Assembly: GCA_029255365.1 (NCBI GenBank)
Contig: JAPFQF010000052.1
Coordinates: 62,001-126,000 of the forward strand
Reading direction: 5' to 3'
From: Candidatus Nitrosopumilus sp.
Lineage (GTDB): Archaea; Thermoproteota; Nitrososphaeria; Nitrososphaerales; Nitrosopumilaceae
Length of the DNA stretch: 64,000 bases
In this document: piece by piece, positions 25,882 to 34,753 of the stretch
Position numbering within the stretch: position 1 is the stretch's first letter
Layout: each line of letters starts with the position of its first letter
Notes under the pieces: model-generated
What the model was told of the DNA's origin: nothing
The model's input: the letters and a program-made list of their open reading frames with translations, nothing else
Database searches by the model: none
Made by a program: the position numbers and the translations under genes

Positions 25882-27363
25882 TTATAAATTTTGTAAATAA
25901 TCCAAGATTAATCTTACGCCAAAACCTGTTGCACCTTTTGGATTGTACGATTTTTCTTTTGTAGCTCCTTGTGTCCATGCAACTCCTGCAATGTCAATGT
26001 GAGTCCACGGGGTTTTTTCAATTGCGTTTTTCAAAAATGCTGCAGCCGTTATAGTGCCTGCTGCTCTTCCAATTCCAACATTTTTCATATCTGCAACATC
26101 TGATTTTATCATGTCCATATAGTCCTGATTTAATGGAAGTTCCCAAACTTCTTCTGTAGTTCTCTTAGATGAATCTGTAATTTTCTTTGTTAGTTTTTCA
26201 TCATTTGATACGATTGCAGCTACGTTGGTACCTAGGGCTACGATACACGCTCCGGTTAAAGTTGCAAAATCAATCATCGCTTTTGGAGAATACTGCTTTT
26301 CTCCATATGCTAACGCGTCAGCTAAAATCAATCTTCCCTCTGCATCTGTATTTAGAATTTCAGCTGTTTTTCCACTGTATAATTTTATAATATCTCCAGG
26401 TCTGTATGACTCTCCACCTAACATATTTTCAACCGAAGGAACAATTCCAACTACGTTGATTGGTAGTTTCAATTCTGAAATTGATTTCATTATGCCCAGC
26501 ACTGTACAACCACCACATTTGTCAAATTTCATTTCATCCATCGCGTTTCCGGGTTTTAATGAAATGCCGCCAGTGTCAAATGTTACAGCTTTTCCTACTA
26601 GAACAATGGGCTTTTCATTTCGCGGACCTTTGATATGTTCTAAAATGATTAATTTGGATTGGTTTTTGCTTCCTTGACCTACTGCAGATATTCCTCCAAA
26701 TCCTTTTTTCTGCAATTCTGGCTCTGAAAAAATTTTACAAATCATTTTATTATTTTTAGACATATTTTTTGCAAAGTTTGCTAATGTTGTCGGAGTACAT
26801 TCGTTTGGGGGTAAATTGGCAATACTTTTGGTGAATATCACGCCGTCTGCAACAATTTCTGCAATCTTGATAGCCTTTGAAATTTTGTTTGAATTTGAAA
26901 TAATAATTGTAAGATCCGGGGAATTTTCTGCTTTTTCTGATTTGAATTTATCAAATTTGTAAAGAGCCATTTTCGAACCTTCAATTATTTGAGAAACGGC
27001 AGAAATTGGCTCAGATATAAAACTCGGTGGTGAAATTATCGAAAATTCCTTTAATTTTAATTCTCTCGCTTTTTGGGCTATTTTGCCTGAAACAAATCTG
27101 ATTGTATCCTTTGTCAAATTCTCTTTTTTACCTATGCCTGCTAACAATATTCTTTGGACGTGTTTTTCGCCTGAAATTGGAATAACACTCAGTCTTCCCA
27201 GTTTCCCTTCCATGTCTTTTAGAGACTGGTCTATTGCAGATTCAGTTTTAGTGTCAAATTTTGGTAAACCTAGAACTTTGTTAGAATTTTCTAATACAAA
27301 TCCACATAGGAGGCTCGTTTTATTTTTTGCAGAATTCTCAGTTTTAATTTTCACTATGAGCAT
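25882..27363 (-). CDS. pepA: leucyl aminopeptidase (M17 family)
   Basis: This 493-residue two-metal exopeptidase removes N-terminal residues from peptides. Metal and catalytic residues lie in GKAVTFDTGGISLKP, the following MKFDKCGG segment, and the hallmark NTDAEGRLILADAL. The N-terminal macro-like domain of about 170 residues is present, so length is normal for the family. It is transcribed alone. A strong ribosome binding site is not evident before the ATG. Confidence 0.93.
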   Translation of the reverse strand: MLIVKIKTENSAKNKTSLLCGFVLENSNKVLGLPKFDTKTESAIDQSLKDMEGKLGRLSVIPISGEKHVQRILLAGIGKKENLTKDTIRFVSGKIAQKARELKLKEFSIISPPSFISEPISAVSQIIEGSKMALYKFDKFKSEKAENSPDLTIIISNSNKISKAIKIAEIVADGVIFTKSIANLPPNECTPTTLANFAKNMSKNNKMICKIFSEPELQKKGFGGISAVGQGSKNQSKLIILEHIKGPRNEKPIVLVGKAVTFDTGGISLKPGNAMDEMKFDKCGGCTVLGIMKSISELKLPINVVGIVPSVENMLGGESYRPGDIIKLYSGKTAEILNTDAEGRLILADALAYGEKQYSPKAMIDFATLTGACIVALGTNVAAIVSNDEKLTKKITDSSKRTTEEVWELPLNQDYMDMIKSDVADMKNVGIGRAAGTITAAAFLKNAIEKTPWTHIDIAGVAWTQGATKEKSYNPKGATGFGVRLILDYLQNL

Positions 27364-27390
27364 CTATTTTTCAAGTATTATTTAGATTTA

Positions 27391-27768
27391 CTATAGATCT
27401 ATTATCTTGCTGTTGGTAATCATACTTGCTGATCTTAGAAACACTGCTTTAACCGTTTTACAACCTTGTTGGCATTTTTCGTCAATTCTAATTGTTGATG
27501 TTTTTTCTGTTTTTTCAATTAAAATTGATTTTATCAACGGAAGCAAAGCTGCTCTCCCACCATATGCTCTTTTTTTAGTAATAAGCCAAAACATGTCTAG
27601 TGCAGTTTCATCTAGAATTTCTTCTCTTATATTTTTTCCAAATTCTGAATAATGTCCGATTACTGTTATTTTGCTCCTGGCAAAAAAGTTAACGGCTTTT
27701 GCAAATTTCATACACAAATAACACTGATTATCAAACAATAAAATTGGAATATTTTCTTTAATCTCCAT
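27391..27768 (-). CDS. DCC-family thiol-disulfide oxidoreductase (DUF393)
   Basis: This 125-residue protein carries the family N-terminus LLFDNQCYLCMKF with the Cys16-x2-Cys19 pair. It also has the later conserved GGRAALLPL segment. Members have a thioredoxin-like fold and are thought to act as small redox proteins. Substrates are unknown. The C-terminus contains an extra pair of cysteines (CQQGC) that might form a second redox pair. Confidence 0.78.
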   Translation of the reverse strand: MEIKENIPILLFDNQCYLCMKFAKAVNFFARSKITVIGHYSEFGKNIREEILDETALDMFWLITKKRAYGGRAALLPLIKSILIEKTEKTSTIRIDEKCQQGCKTVKAVFLRSASMITNSKIIDL

Positions 27769-27836
27769 AATGATACATGGCAGCGATCACATTAAAATTT
27801 TACAGATTTAATACCTGAAATTTGTTTTGATGATTT

Positions 27837-28403
27837 ATGAAAATAATCACAGATGATCCTGATTCTAGTCATACAAAGACTGGTGAATTCCCTTGCATTT
27901 CATGTCACACAGACTGCTGCAAGGAATATGTGATATTTGTTAATGCTCATGATGTTTACCGGCTTTCAGATGGGTTGGGGTTGGCACCTGAGAATTTTTT
28001 AGAAATTTATGGGGCAAAGGACTACTCTTTGGGAGTTAAGGTGAAAGAAGGGCTGATTGACCTTGCCTTGAAGCAAAAAAATGGTGCGTGCGAATTTCTT
28101 GAAGACACTAAAGACGTCTTTCGGTGTACCGTTAATGATTTCAAGCCAGGGGTGTGTAAATCATATCCGTTTCAAATGAAAAATGGAAAATTGGTTCAGA
28201 TGAGCGACATAATGTGCCCAGTAGATTGGGATGTTGCAGAATTTGAGAAAATGATGGTATCTCATCTTGAAAAAGATGAATCTGAGTGGAGGTTCTATGA
28301 TGAACTTGTAAAAGAATGGAATGCAAAATATTGGAGAAAAAAACCACTATCTGTATTTTTAAAATTCATGCTGGATAAAGTAGAATTCTCTTTAAAATCT
28401 TGA
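27837..28403 (+). CDS. YkgJ-type cysteine cluster protein (putative Zn/Fe-S chelator)
   Basis: This 188-residue protein of the YkgJ/UPF0153 family has an N-terminal Cys group at residues 20, 23, 27 and 28 (CISCHTDCC). It has the family pattern GACEFL and CTVNDFKPGVCKSYPF, and a further Cys in DIMCPVDWD. The family is proposed to bind a metal or Fe-S cluster. The physiological role is not established. It is a single-gene unit with a short leader. Confidence 0.8.
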   Translation: MKIITDDPDSSHTKTGEFPCISCHTDCCKEYVIFVNAHDVYRLSDGLGLAPENFLEIYGAKDYSLGVKVKEGLIDLALKQKNGACEFLEDTKDVFRCTVNDFKPGVCKSYPFQMKNGKLVQMSDIMCPVDWDVAEFEKMMVSHLEKDESEWRFYDELVKEWNAKYWRKKPLSVFLKFMLDKVEFSLKS

Positions 28404-28508
28404 TGGGTCAATTTGAATTTTTGAAATGCATCATCCTATGGAGTTTTACGATCCGTGGTTTTCTTTTAGAAGTAGATTTTTATTCAATTTGCAAGTATAA
28501 CGTTGCAG

Positions 28509-30176
28509 ATGGGTCTTAATTATTATCAAACAAAGAAAAATATTCTCAGAGCCCGTAAATTGGTGATTAAGGGAACCAGCGCTGCAGGATCTGGCCATCC
28601 CGGTGGTTCATTTTCTATGGCTGAAATTTTAGGATGTTTATTTAACAAACATTTGAAATTTAATCCTAATAACCCTCAATGGGAAGATCGTGATAGACTG
28701 GTTCTGTCTAAAGGACATGCTGCTCCTGGATTGTTTTCTAACATGGCAGTTGCTGGATATTTTCCAGAATCTGAAATGGAAACATTACGAAAATTTGGCA
28801 GTAAATTGCAAGGACATCCAGATCTAAAATGTCCTGGAGTTGAATTCTGCGGCGGCTCCTTAGGCACTGGGTTATCGTATTCTATCGGAATTGCACTTGC
28901 AGCAAAAATTGATTCAAAAGATCATCATGTCTATACTATCATTGGTGATGGTGAGTCTGATGAGGGACAAGTCTGGGAGGCTGCAATGACTGCTTCAAAA
29001 TACAAGGTTGATAATCTTACAGCTTTTCTTGATAGGAATTTCATCCAACAAGATTCGTACACTGAAAAGATTATGCCCCTTGATGAAAATTTAGAAGGTT
29101 CGGATATTTCTGAAATGTGGAAAGATGCATCACGTTGGAAAACTGGCGATAAATGGAGATCATTTGGCTGGAATGTTATTGAAATTGATGGACATCGGGT
29201 TGAACAAATTGATGCAGCTATCACAAAAGCAAATGCCACAAAAGGTGTACCTACAATAATAATTTCAAGAACCATCAAAGGAAAATCCATCGAACATATG
29301 GAGGATAATCCACAGTGGCATGGCAAAGCTCCTGACTCTGATATAGTTCCAATAATTGACCTTGAACTAGATTCACAATTTATGATTGCGCCCTCAATTA
29401 TTGCAGGAGATATGACCAATTTGGAAAATGAAATTAAACGATGTGTTTCAGGTAGGGCAGATTACATTCACCTTGATGTGATGGATGGTCAGTTTGTTCC
29501 AACAAAAACTTTTGATCATAATAAAATTAAAGAATTAAGGCCACTTACAGTAATTCCTTTCGATACACACTTGATGATTAATGAACCTGTAAAGTATGTT
29601 AAAGACTATGTAGATGCTGGTAGTGATATTGTCACCGTCCATGCTGAAGTGACCGATGAATCAAGTTTTGGAGAAATACATGATGTGTTGAAACAAAATC
29701 AAGTCGGTGTAGGATTTTCAATTAACCCTGATACCGAATTACCGGAATGGTCTTACAAGTTCTTACGATCACTTGATCAACTCATTGTAATGTCTGTCGT
29801 ACCTGGACAATCCGGCCAAAAATACATTGAAGAAACACATGCAAAAATGTCAAGACTGAATTCGATTCTAAAACAACATAATTTTTCAGGCTATGTTGAG
29901 GCTGATGGTGGGGTAAATCTTGAAAATATTGGCTCGGTATTTGCTGATGGTGCACGTGTTTTTGTAGGCGGTGGCGCAATTGTTGGTCAGCAAGATGTTA
30001 GATCTGCAATTAGAGATTTCAGAACAGAGGTTTTAAAATCTAGAAGACATGGTTTGCTTTCTAAAGCAAATGAGTTAGGTGGAAGTGATTTAGTAAACAA
30101 ATGGATTGGCTTGCATGTGATCGGCGATAAACAAGACCAAATTAAAAAAATTGCTCAGGAGGCAGGATACATTTGA
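28509..30176 (+). CDS. fusion of transketolase N-terminal subunit and ribulose-5-phosphate 3-epimerase
   Basis: Residues 1 to about 277 are the thiamine-diphosphate domain of transketolase: SAAGSGHPGGSFS, LSKGHAAPGL, the cofactor motif IGDGESDEGQ and WHGKAP. Residues from about 291 to 510 form a complete ribulose-phosphate 3-epimerase barrel, with APSIIAGDM, HLDVMDGQFVP, DTHLM, VVPGQSGQ and EADGGVN, keeping the metal and catalytic Asp/His residues. A basic tail of about 40 residues follows. A TTG lies two codons upstream, but the ATG at 28509 is preferred. The transketolase C-terminal subunit overlaps its stop. The protein couples two consecutive steps of the non-oxidative pentose phosphate pathway. 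Confidence 0.88.
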   Translation: MGLNYYQTKKNILRARKLVIKGTSAAGSGHPGGSFSMAEILGCLFNKHLKFNPNNPQWEDRDRLVLSKGHAAPGLFSNMAVAGYFPESEMETLRKFGSKLQGHPDLKCPGVEFCGGSLGTGLSYSIGIALAAKIDSKDHHVYTIIGDGESDEGQVWEAAMTASKYKVDNLTAFLDRNFIQQDSYTEKIMPLDENLEGSDISEMWKDASRWKTGDKWRSFGWNVIEIDGHRVEQIDAAITKANATKGVPTIIISRTIKGKSIEHMEDNPQWHGKAPDSDIVPIIDLELDSQFMIAPSIIAGDMTNLENEIKRCVSGRADYIHLDVMDGQFVPTKTFDHNKIKELRPLTVIPFDTHLMINEPVKYVKDYVDAGSDIVTVHAEVTDESSFGEIHDVLKQNQVGVGFSINPDTELPEWSYKFLRSLDQLIVMSVVPGQSGQKYIEETHAKMSRLNSILKQHNFSGYVEADGGVNLENIGSVFADGARVFVGGGAIVGQQDVRSAIRDFRTEVLKSRRHGLLSKANELGGSDLVNKWIGLHVIGDKQDQIKKIAQEAGYI

Positions 30177-31147
30177 ACGAACCAGTAATGACCGACATGC
30201 GTTCAGAATATTCTAAATCCTTGATTCAATTAGGAAAAGAAAATCCCAACGTTGTTGTTTTAGGGGCAGATACAACTGACTCATTAAAAACTTCTGGATT
30301 TGGAAAAGAATTTCCTGACCGATTTTTCAATGTGGGTATTGCTGAAGCTAATCTTGTCACTATGTCTGCAGGATTAGCTGCGTCTGGAAAAATTTCTTTT
30401 GCCAGTACTTATGCCATATTCTTACCTGGCAGAGCAGTGGATCAAATTCGCAACAATATCGCTTATCCGTCACCTCCTGGAAAAAAAGGTCTCAACGTAA
30501 AATTAGTCACATCTCACGGAGGTCTATCTGTGGGACCTGATGGAGGTTCACACCAGCAAATTGAAGACATTGCGATAATGCGAGTAATTCCTAATTTCAG
30601 AGTCTTTATTCCTGCTGACACTGTTGCAGTTTCAAATCTAGTACGGTTGATGGCCAGAGAATATGGCCCATTTTACATGAGAATGGCAAGATCTGCAACT
30701 CCGCTTATCCATTCTGATTCTCAGGAATTTCGAATTGGAAAAGGAATTACATTGAGAGATGGTTCTGATTGCACTATTGCTGCCTGTGGAATTACTGTTA
30801 GAATGGCCTTAGAAGCTGCTGAATCATTACAACAAGAAGGAATTTCTTGTAGAGTTTTAGATATGTTTTCAATAAAACCCATAGATAGCGAAATTTTAGA
30901 AAAAGCAGCTAGAGAAACTGGTTGTATTGTAACTACTGAAGAACATAATATTGTTGGAGGGATGGGTTCTGCAGTGGCAGAATCTGTTTCCGAATCTTAT
31001 CCTGTACCTATTAAGAGAATTGGAGCCCAGGATATGTTTGGAGAATCTGCACGTGACAATGAAATTCCGCTACTTTTAGAGAAACACGGAATAACATCTT
31101 TTAATATGGCAAAACAAGTTAAAGAAATTAGGAGTAAAAAATTATGA
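30173..31147 (+). CDS. transketolase C-terminal subunit
   Basis: This 324-residue protein has the pyrimidine-binding and C-terminal domains of transketolase. Visible blocks are FNVGIAEANLVTMSAGLAAS, with the catalytic-type glutamate, THGGLSVGPDGGSHQQIED and TTEEHNIVGGMGSA. The likely start is TTG at 30173, ten nt after aggagg and overlapping the upstream stop. An ATG at 30188 is an alternative. It must pair with the N-terminal half fused to the epimerase to make active enzyme. Confidence 0.92.
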   Translation: MNEPVMTDMRSEYSKSLIQLGKENPNVVVLGADTTDSLKTSGFGKEFPDRFFNVGIAEANLVTMSAGLAASGKISFASTYAIFLPGRAVDQIRNNIAYPSPPGKKGLNVKLVTSHGGLSVGPDGGSHQQIEDIAIMRVIPNFRVFIPADTVAVSNLVRLMAREYGPFYMRMARSATPLIHSDSQEFRIGKGITLRDGSDCTIAACGITVRMALEAAESLQQEGISCRVLDMFSIKPIDSEILEKAARETGCIVTTEEHNIVGGMGSAVAESVSESYPVPIKRIGAQDMFGESARDNEIPLLLEKHGITSFNMAKQVKEIRSKKL

Positions 31148-31812
31148 AAATTTTTCTTGACACTGCTAATCTAGAGTCCATTAAAAAATACAACGACATG
31201 GGTTTGTTGGATGGAATCACCACCAATCCCTCACTTATGTTCAAAGAAGGAGGCAATCCAAAAGATGCAATGGAAGAAATTACAAAAATTATCAAAGGCG
31301 ATGTAAGTTTAGAAGTTATTAGTACTGAATATTCTGGAATGATGGAAGAAGGTAAACGCCTTCGTCAATACGGGGATAATGTGGTAGTCAAAGTTCCTAT
31401 GACTCCTGATGGTCTAAAAGCATGTAAATCACTTTCATCTGAAGGAATTCCCGTTAACGTTACTTTGATCTTTTCTGCAAATCAGGCTTTACTTGCTGCA
31501 AAATCTGGAGCAAAATACGTCAGTCCATTTATTGGAAGATTGGATGACATTGGTCAGGATGGAATGCAATTGATTCAAGACATTAAAGATATTTTTAAGA
31601 ATTATCCTGAGTTAAAAACTCAGATTCTTGTTGCAAGTATTCGTGATCCGGTACATGTAGTTGATGCTGCAAAAATTGGCGCAGATGTTGTAACATTACC
31701 TCCGGCAGTACTGGATAAAATGATGTTGCACCCATTAACAAAAATTGGCTTGGAAAACTTTCTTGCTGATTGGGATAAGCTAAAATCTGGAAATCCTAAT
31801 ATCAAAATTTAG
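31144..31812 (+). CDS. tal: transaldolase-like / fructose-6-phosphate aldolase family protein
   Basis: This 222-residue short transaldolase matches the TalC/Fsa branch. It shows MKIFLDTANLESIK, DGITTNPSLM and the Schiff-base lysine in NVVVKVPMT. Short archaeal members usually serve as transaldolases in the pentose phosphate pathway, moving dihydroxyacetone units. It overlaps the transketolase gene by 4 nt (ATGA), so the three genes form one coupled operon that interconverts triose, pentose and hexose phosphates. Confidence 0.9.
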   Translation: MKIFLDTANLESIKKYNDMGLLDGITTNPSLMFKEGGNPKDAMEEITKIIKGDVSLEVISTEYSGMMEEGKRLRQYGDNVVVKVPMTPDGLKACKSLSSEGIPVNVTLIFSANQALLAAKSGAKYVSPFIGRLDDIGQDGMQLIQDIKDIFKNYPELKTQILVASIRDPVHVVDAAKIGADVVTLPPAVLDKMMLHPLTKIGLENFLADWDKLKSGNPNIKI

Positions 31813-31861
31813 TTAATATTTACTAAGGACAAAATTATAAAAATTAAAAATTTAGGTAGTG

Positions 31862-32134
31862 TTATTTTGAACCTTTGTCTGTGCTTTTTCTAGAACTTGT
31901 TCCTCTACCTGTGCTTCTGGTCATACCTTCTGTTGAAGGTCTTGCTTTTGGATCAGGCATATCTCCTAGTTTTCTAGAGCCGGTTCCTCTACCTGTATGA
32001 ACCATTCTATTTGCTGATGCTTTTTTCCTTATCTCCTGGATTTTTCTAAATTCATCTCCAGACCACTTTGTTGGATCATCATCAACCTCGATAGTTCCTG
32101 TACCTCTACCAGTTCTAACTTTAATTTTAGCCAT
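31862..32134 (-). CDS. small basic protein with repeated TGRGT motifs
   Basis: This 90-residue basic protein contains three copies of TGRGT at roughly residues 8, 47 and 75. Two of them are followed by a similar SRK segment (TGRGTGSRKLGD, TGRGTSSRKSTD). The central part (WSGDEFRKIQEIRKKA) may be a helix. The Arg-Gly rich repeats suggest RNA or DNA binding, which is inference. I recognise no family. It is transcribed alone between the transaldolase and CorA genes. Confidence 0.65.
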   Translation of the reverse strand: MAKIKVRTGRGTGTIEVDDDPTKWSGDEFRKIQEIRKKASANRMVHTGRGTGSRKLGDMPDPKARPSTEGMTRSTGRGTSSRKSTDKGSK

Positions 32135-32201
32135 AAATTAGATGAAATTATCTTATATTTATCTAAGCTCATTTTTCATGAGTGGTTCTGCACTTTTTAT
32201 T

Positions 32202-33224
32202 TTAACTGCTAATCCAGCCTAGTTTCTTGAAATATGCAAACATCATGATTGCAGGAATTGCTGATGCAATTATTATAGTTATGAAAGATGTGAATGGTCC
32301 TAAAATAATTGAGTCGCTTCCAATCCCTCCTGGCAAATTAACGTTCATTCCATAAAATGTACCGATTACTGTTGCTGGAATTGCCAATGTGAAAATTATG
32401 GTTAATATTGCAAGTACTTTATTTGTTTTTTCGGTACTTAACACAAAATCTGTATCTTTGTAAATTTCCATGGTTTCTCTAGATTCTTCTAATGTTTCGA
32501 TTACTTTGTCAATATGATCAATTACATCATCATAGTATAATGCGAGTTCATCATCTTCACCGTCTGAAAATCGTTTAACATTTCTTGCTATTTCCAGCAC
32601 AAATTTCTTTAATGGATTTGCTATTCTTCGTAATCTGTTGATTTCTCTTCTAAGTAAGGCAATATTTCTTGCTACAGGTTTTGCTTCATCGAAAACCATG
32701 TCTTCAATATCGTCTAGGTTTGCACTGATTTTTCTTGATGTGTGTAAAAGGTCATCTACCAACACATCCAAGATTTCATGAAGTAATGATCCTGATGATT
32801 CGCCTAGCAGCCTCTTTTTTCTTTTTTGATCAGAATCTGTCTTGCATATTTCTACCAATTCTACGAGGGGTTTCAGATCTCCTTGATGAACTGTGACTAA
32901 GAAATCTTTACCTACAAATATTGACAACTGACTGTTTTTGGATATTCCTGTTTTTTGTGCTAATGGTGGAAAATGAAGGATTACAAAAAAATGATTATCA
33001 TAACTATCTAATTTTTGAAGCTCAAACTTGGTCATACAATCTTCAATGTTTAATTCGTTGAAATTGTATTTTTTAGCCAAATTTTCAATGTCATTCCTGT
33101 CTGGATTTTTAAAATCAATCCATACAAATTTCTCCCCCTGCATGGTCTCTATTTTGTTTTCAATAGGGATATTTGCTGATTTTTTGTTCGAACGTAACCT
33201 ATTTGTGATGAAACCCTTTCTCAT
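32202..33224 (-). CDS. CorA-like magnesium/divalent cation channel
   Basis: This 340-residue protein has a large cytosolic alpha/beta domain, a long helical stalk and two C-terminal membrane helices. The pore signature YGMNV ends the first helix. The acidic segments near residues 170-250 (DDIEDMVFDEAKP, DGEDDELALYYDDV) match the stalk helices. It should form a pentamer importing Mg2+ or related ions. It stands alone and reads away from the tRNA-His region. Confidence 0.9.
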   Translation of the reverse strand: MRKGFITNRLRSNKKSANIPIENKIETMQGEKFVWIDFKNPDRNDIENLAKKYNFNELNIEDCMTKFELQKLDSYDNHFFVILHFPPLAQKTGISKNSQLSIFVGKDFLVTVHQGDLKPLVELVEICKTDSDQKRKKRLLGESSGSLLHEILDVLVDDLLHTSRKISANLDDIEDMVFDEAKPVARNIALLRREINRLRRIANPLKKFVLEIARNVKRFSDGEDDELALYYDDVIDHIDKVIETLEESRETMEIYKDTDFVLSTEKTNKVLAILTIIFTLAIPATVIGTFYGMNVNLPGGIGSDSIILGPFTSFITIIIASAIPAIMMFAYFKKLGWISS

Positions 33225-33316
33225 GTCGAAAAATACCCTGATACAACAAATTTAAAGCGATCGCTATGATTGAATAAAAACTATTTTTGAATTTGAGGCT
33301 AATCTAATTTAGGCGT

Positions 33317-33400
33317 TCATTGTACCCATGGAAGAAAATAGTTTGTACCTATCCAAACAAGTCCTATGGATATTGCCATTGCAATCCACCATTTTCGCAT
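33317..33400 (-). CDS. 27-residue single-helix membrane peptide (putative)
   Basis: The 270-bp gap between corA and tRNA-His holds a 28-codon frame encoding a peptide that begins MRKWWIAMAISIGLVWIG and ends LPWVQ. It has a basic start, one hydrophobic helix and aromatic residues at both borders, as expected for a tiny membrane protein. A minus-strand TATA-like tract (tttattat) lies about 25-30 nt upstream of the ATG. No function can be proposed. The frame is short enough that conservation is needed to prove it. Confidence 0.42.
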   Translation of the reverse strand: MRKWWIAMAISIGLVWIGTNYFLPWVQ

Positions 33401-33454
33401 ATTTTGATTTCAACCTAGTCAATAATAAAGATACATCTTAATTTTCAACATGAT

Positions 33455-33464
33455 CTTAAAGATT
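33455..33464 (+). promoter_or_regulatory. weak TATA-like box of tRNA-His
   Basis: The tract cttaaagatt lies about 30-35 bp before the tRNA-His 5' end and is the best AT box at a suitable distance. It is a weak match. Confidence 0.25.
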
Positions 33465-33494
33465 ATTACTGGTTGAACAAATTTCTTTCTTTGT

Positions 33495-33568
33495 GGCCTT
33501 CGTAGTACAGTGGTTAGTATAGAGGATTGTGGATCCTCGGACAGGAGTTCGATTCCCCTCGAGGGCCC
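33495..33568 (+). tRNA. tRNA-His (anticodon GTG)
   Basis: The acceptor stem GGCCTTC/GAGGGCC pairs fully with one T-G wobble, and the discriminator is C73, as typical of tRNA-His. The anticodon stem GAGGA/TCCTC encloses TTGTGGA with anticodon GTG. The base at position -1 is T (33494), so the G-1 identity base is not encoded. The T stem AGGAG/CCCCT contains one A-C mismatch. CCA is not encoded. Confidence 0.92.
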
Positions 33569-33578
33569 ATCTATTATT

Positions 33579-33926
33579 TTAAAAAATACCGAATTTACTG
33601 GATTCCATCTCTTCCTTGATGGCTAGTTTGAATCTGGGGGATTTGGTTTCAACATTTTTTGTTAACCATGTTAAAAATTTCTTTTCTGTTCCCTTCCCCT
33701 TTATTTTATCAAAATCAACACCCATCATTTCTGCTAGTTTTTCCACTAATGCCCTGTTTACACTTAAAACAAAAAAATGCCATCCAAATGCGAACTCTGA
33801 ATCTGACATGACAAAATCATCTTGCCCGTGAACCATTTCTTCTAAAAGAGATAGTTGATGAGATAATGCTTTACTGGTTTTATCATAATCTACTGCCGAA
33901 ACATTGATGTTAATTCTATCTTCCAT
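33579..33926 (-). CDS. conserved hypothetical protein
   Basis: This soluble protein of about 115 residues is not recognised. The sequence is predicted helical, with a central segment SDSEFAFGWHFFVLSVNRALVEKLAEMMG and a basic C-terminal half. The ATG at 33926 (MEDRIN) is preferred over the ATG at 33947 because the longer form would add a short leader of no evident use. It precedes no gene on its strand before the tRNA and may be co-transcribed with the methyltransferase-like gene 40 bp upstream. Confidence 0.55.
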   Translation of the reverse strand: MEDRININVSAVDYDKTSKALSHQLSLLEEMVHGQDDFVMSDSEFAFGWHFFVLSVNRALVEKLAEMMGVDFDKIKGKGTEKKFLTWLTKNVETKSPRFKLAIKEEMESSKFGIF

Positions 33927-33966
33927 GTTTTGTCTAGGTAAAAACAAAATAAAAGGATTACACCAA

Positions 33967-34728
33967 TTAGTCTTTTAATAGATATTCAAAATCAATGTCA
34001 AAATGCATTTTCATGATGTTGATGTACGTTTGAATCGATTCTGGAATCTCATCTCCGCATGCGACTCCTAGTTTTTTTGCATTAATCCAAATCACTAATG
34101 TCTGAATAATTGTTAAAAATCGATCATTTTTAATTTCTGGAGATCCAATTGACTTGGTATATCTTTCAGCAAATTCCCAGGCTGTAATAAAATCAACACA
34201 TTTCACACCAAAAATTGCCAGTAATTGTTCCTGCATATTTTCTGTTTTTTTGAATGGAACTCTGTTGATGATGTATGGAAAATTTACTTTATCTGGAAGA
34301 CACCCTGGCAGAGGCCCCCAAATTGTAACTATTTTTGTATCTTCTTTTAGGCTTTCAAACTTCTTTAACATATTGTTAATTATATTTTCATCCGTAAACC
34401 AGAACAAAATTACTGATGCGTCTGAAATATCGGAGTCTTCTATGTTTTGGCAAATTAAATCTGCTTTGGTATTTTTTTCTTCAAGACTTTTTCTTGCTTG
34501 CTTTATTTTTTCAGAATTGTTATCAATACCCACTGCTTTTTTAACCCCAAATTCGTTAATGGCAATCTCAATCCCTTTCTCATCTTTGCAACCTAAATGA
34601 TAAAAGACGTCCTTTTCACCCAAACTTACAAATTTGAAAATCTCTCGAAACGATTTTTCATGTAATTGAACATCTTCACCACTGAGCAAGTTTTCAGGAA
34701 GAGTTTCTAAATATTCTTCAATTTTCAT
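33967..34728 (-). CDS. SAM-dependent methyltransferase-like protein
   Basis: This 253-residue protein has a Rossmann-like N-terminal half. VFYHLGCKDEKGIEIA corresponds to methyltransferase motif I in altered form, AVGIDNN to motif II, and ASVILFWF to motif IV. The canonical GxGxG loop is replaced by GCKDEKG, so SAM binding is likely but not assured. The C-terminal 100 residues are helical and specific to this family. The upstream neighbour is a small UPF0147 protein on the same strand. The substrate is unknown. Confidence 0.65.
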   Translation of the reverse strand: MKIEEYLETLPENLLSGEDVQLHEKSFREIFKFVSLGEKDVFYHLGCKDEKGIEIAINEFGVKKAVGIDNNSEKIKQARKSLEEKNTKADLICQNIEDSDISDASVILFWFTDENIINNMLKKFESLKEDTKIVTIWGPLPGCLPDKVNFPYIINRVPFKKTENMQEQLLAIFGVKCVDFITAWEFAERYTKSIGSPEIKNDRFLTIIQTLVIWINAKKLGVACGDEIPESIQTYINIMKMHFDIDFEYLLKD

Positions 34729-34753
34729 TATGCTTGATATAATTGATGAGAAT

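Noticed and set aside
25715..25978. An 87-codon minus-strand frame near the end of pepA
   Set aside because: It overlaps the pepA 3' end and the zinc-finger miniprotein and has no recognisable features. The zinc-finger frame on the plus strand is better supported.
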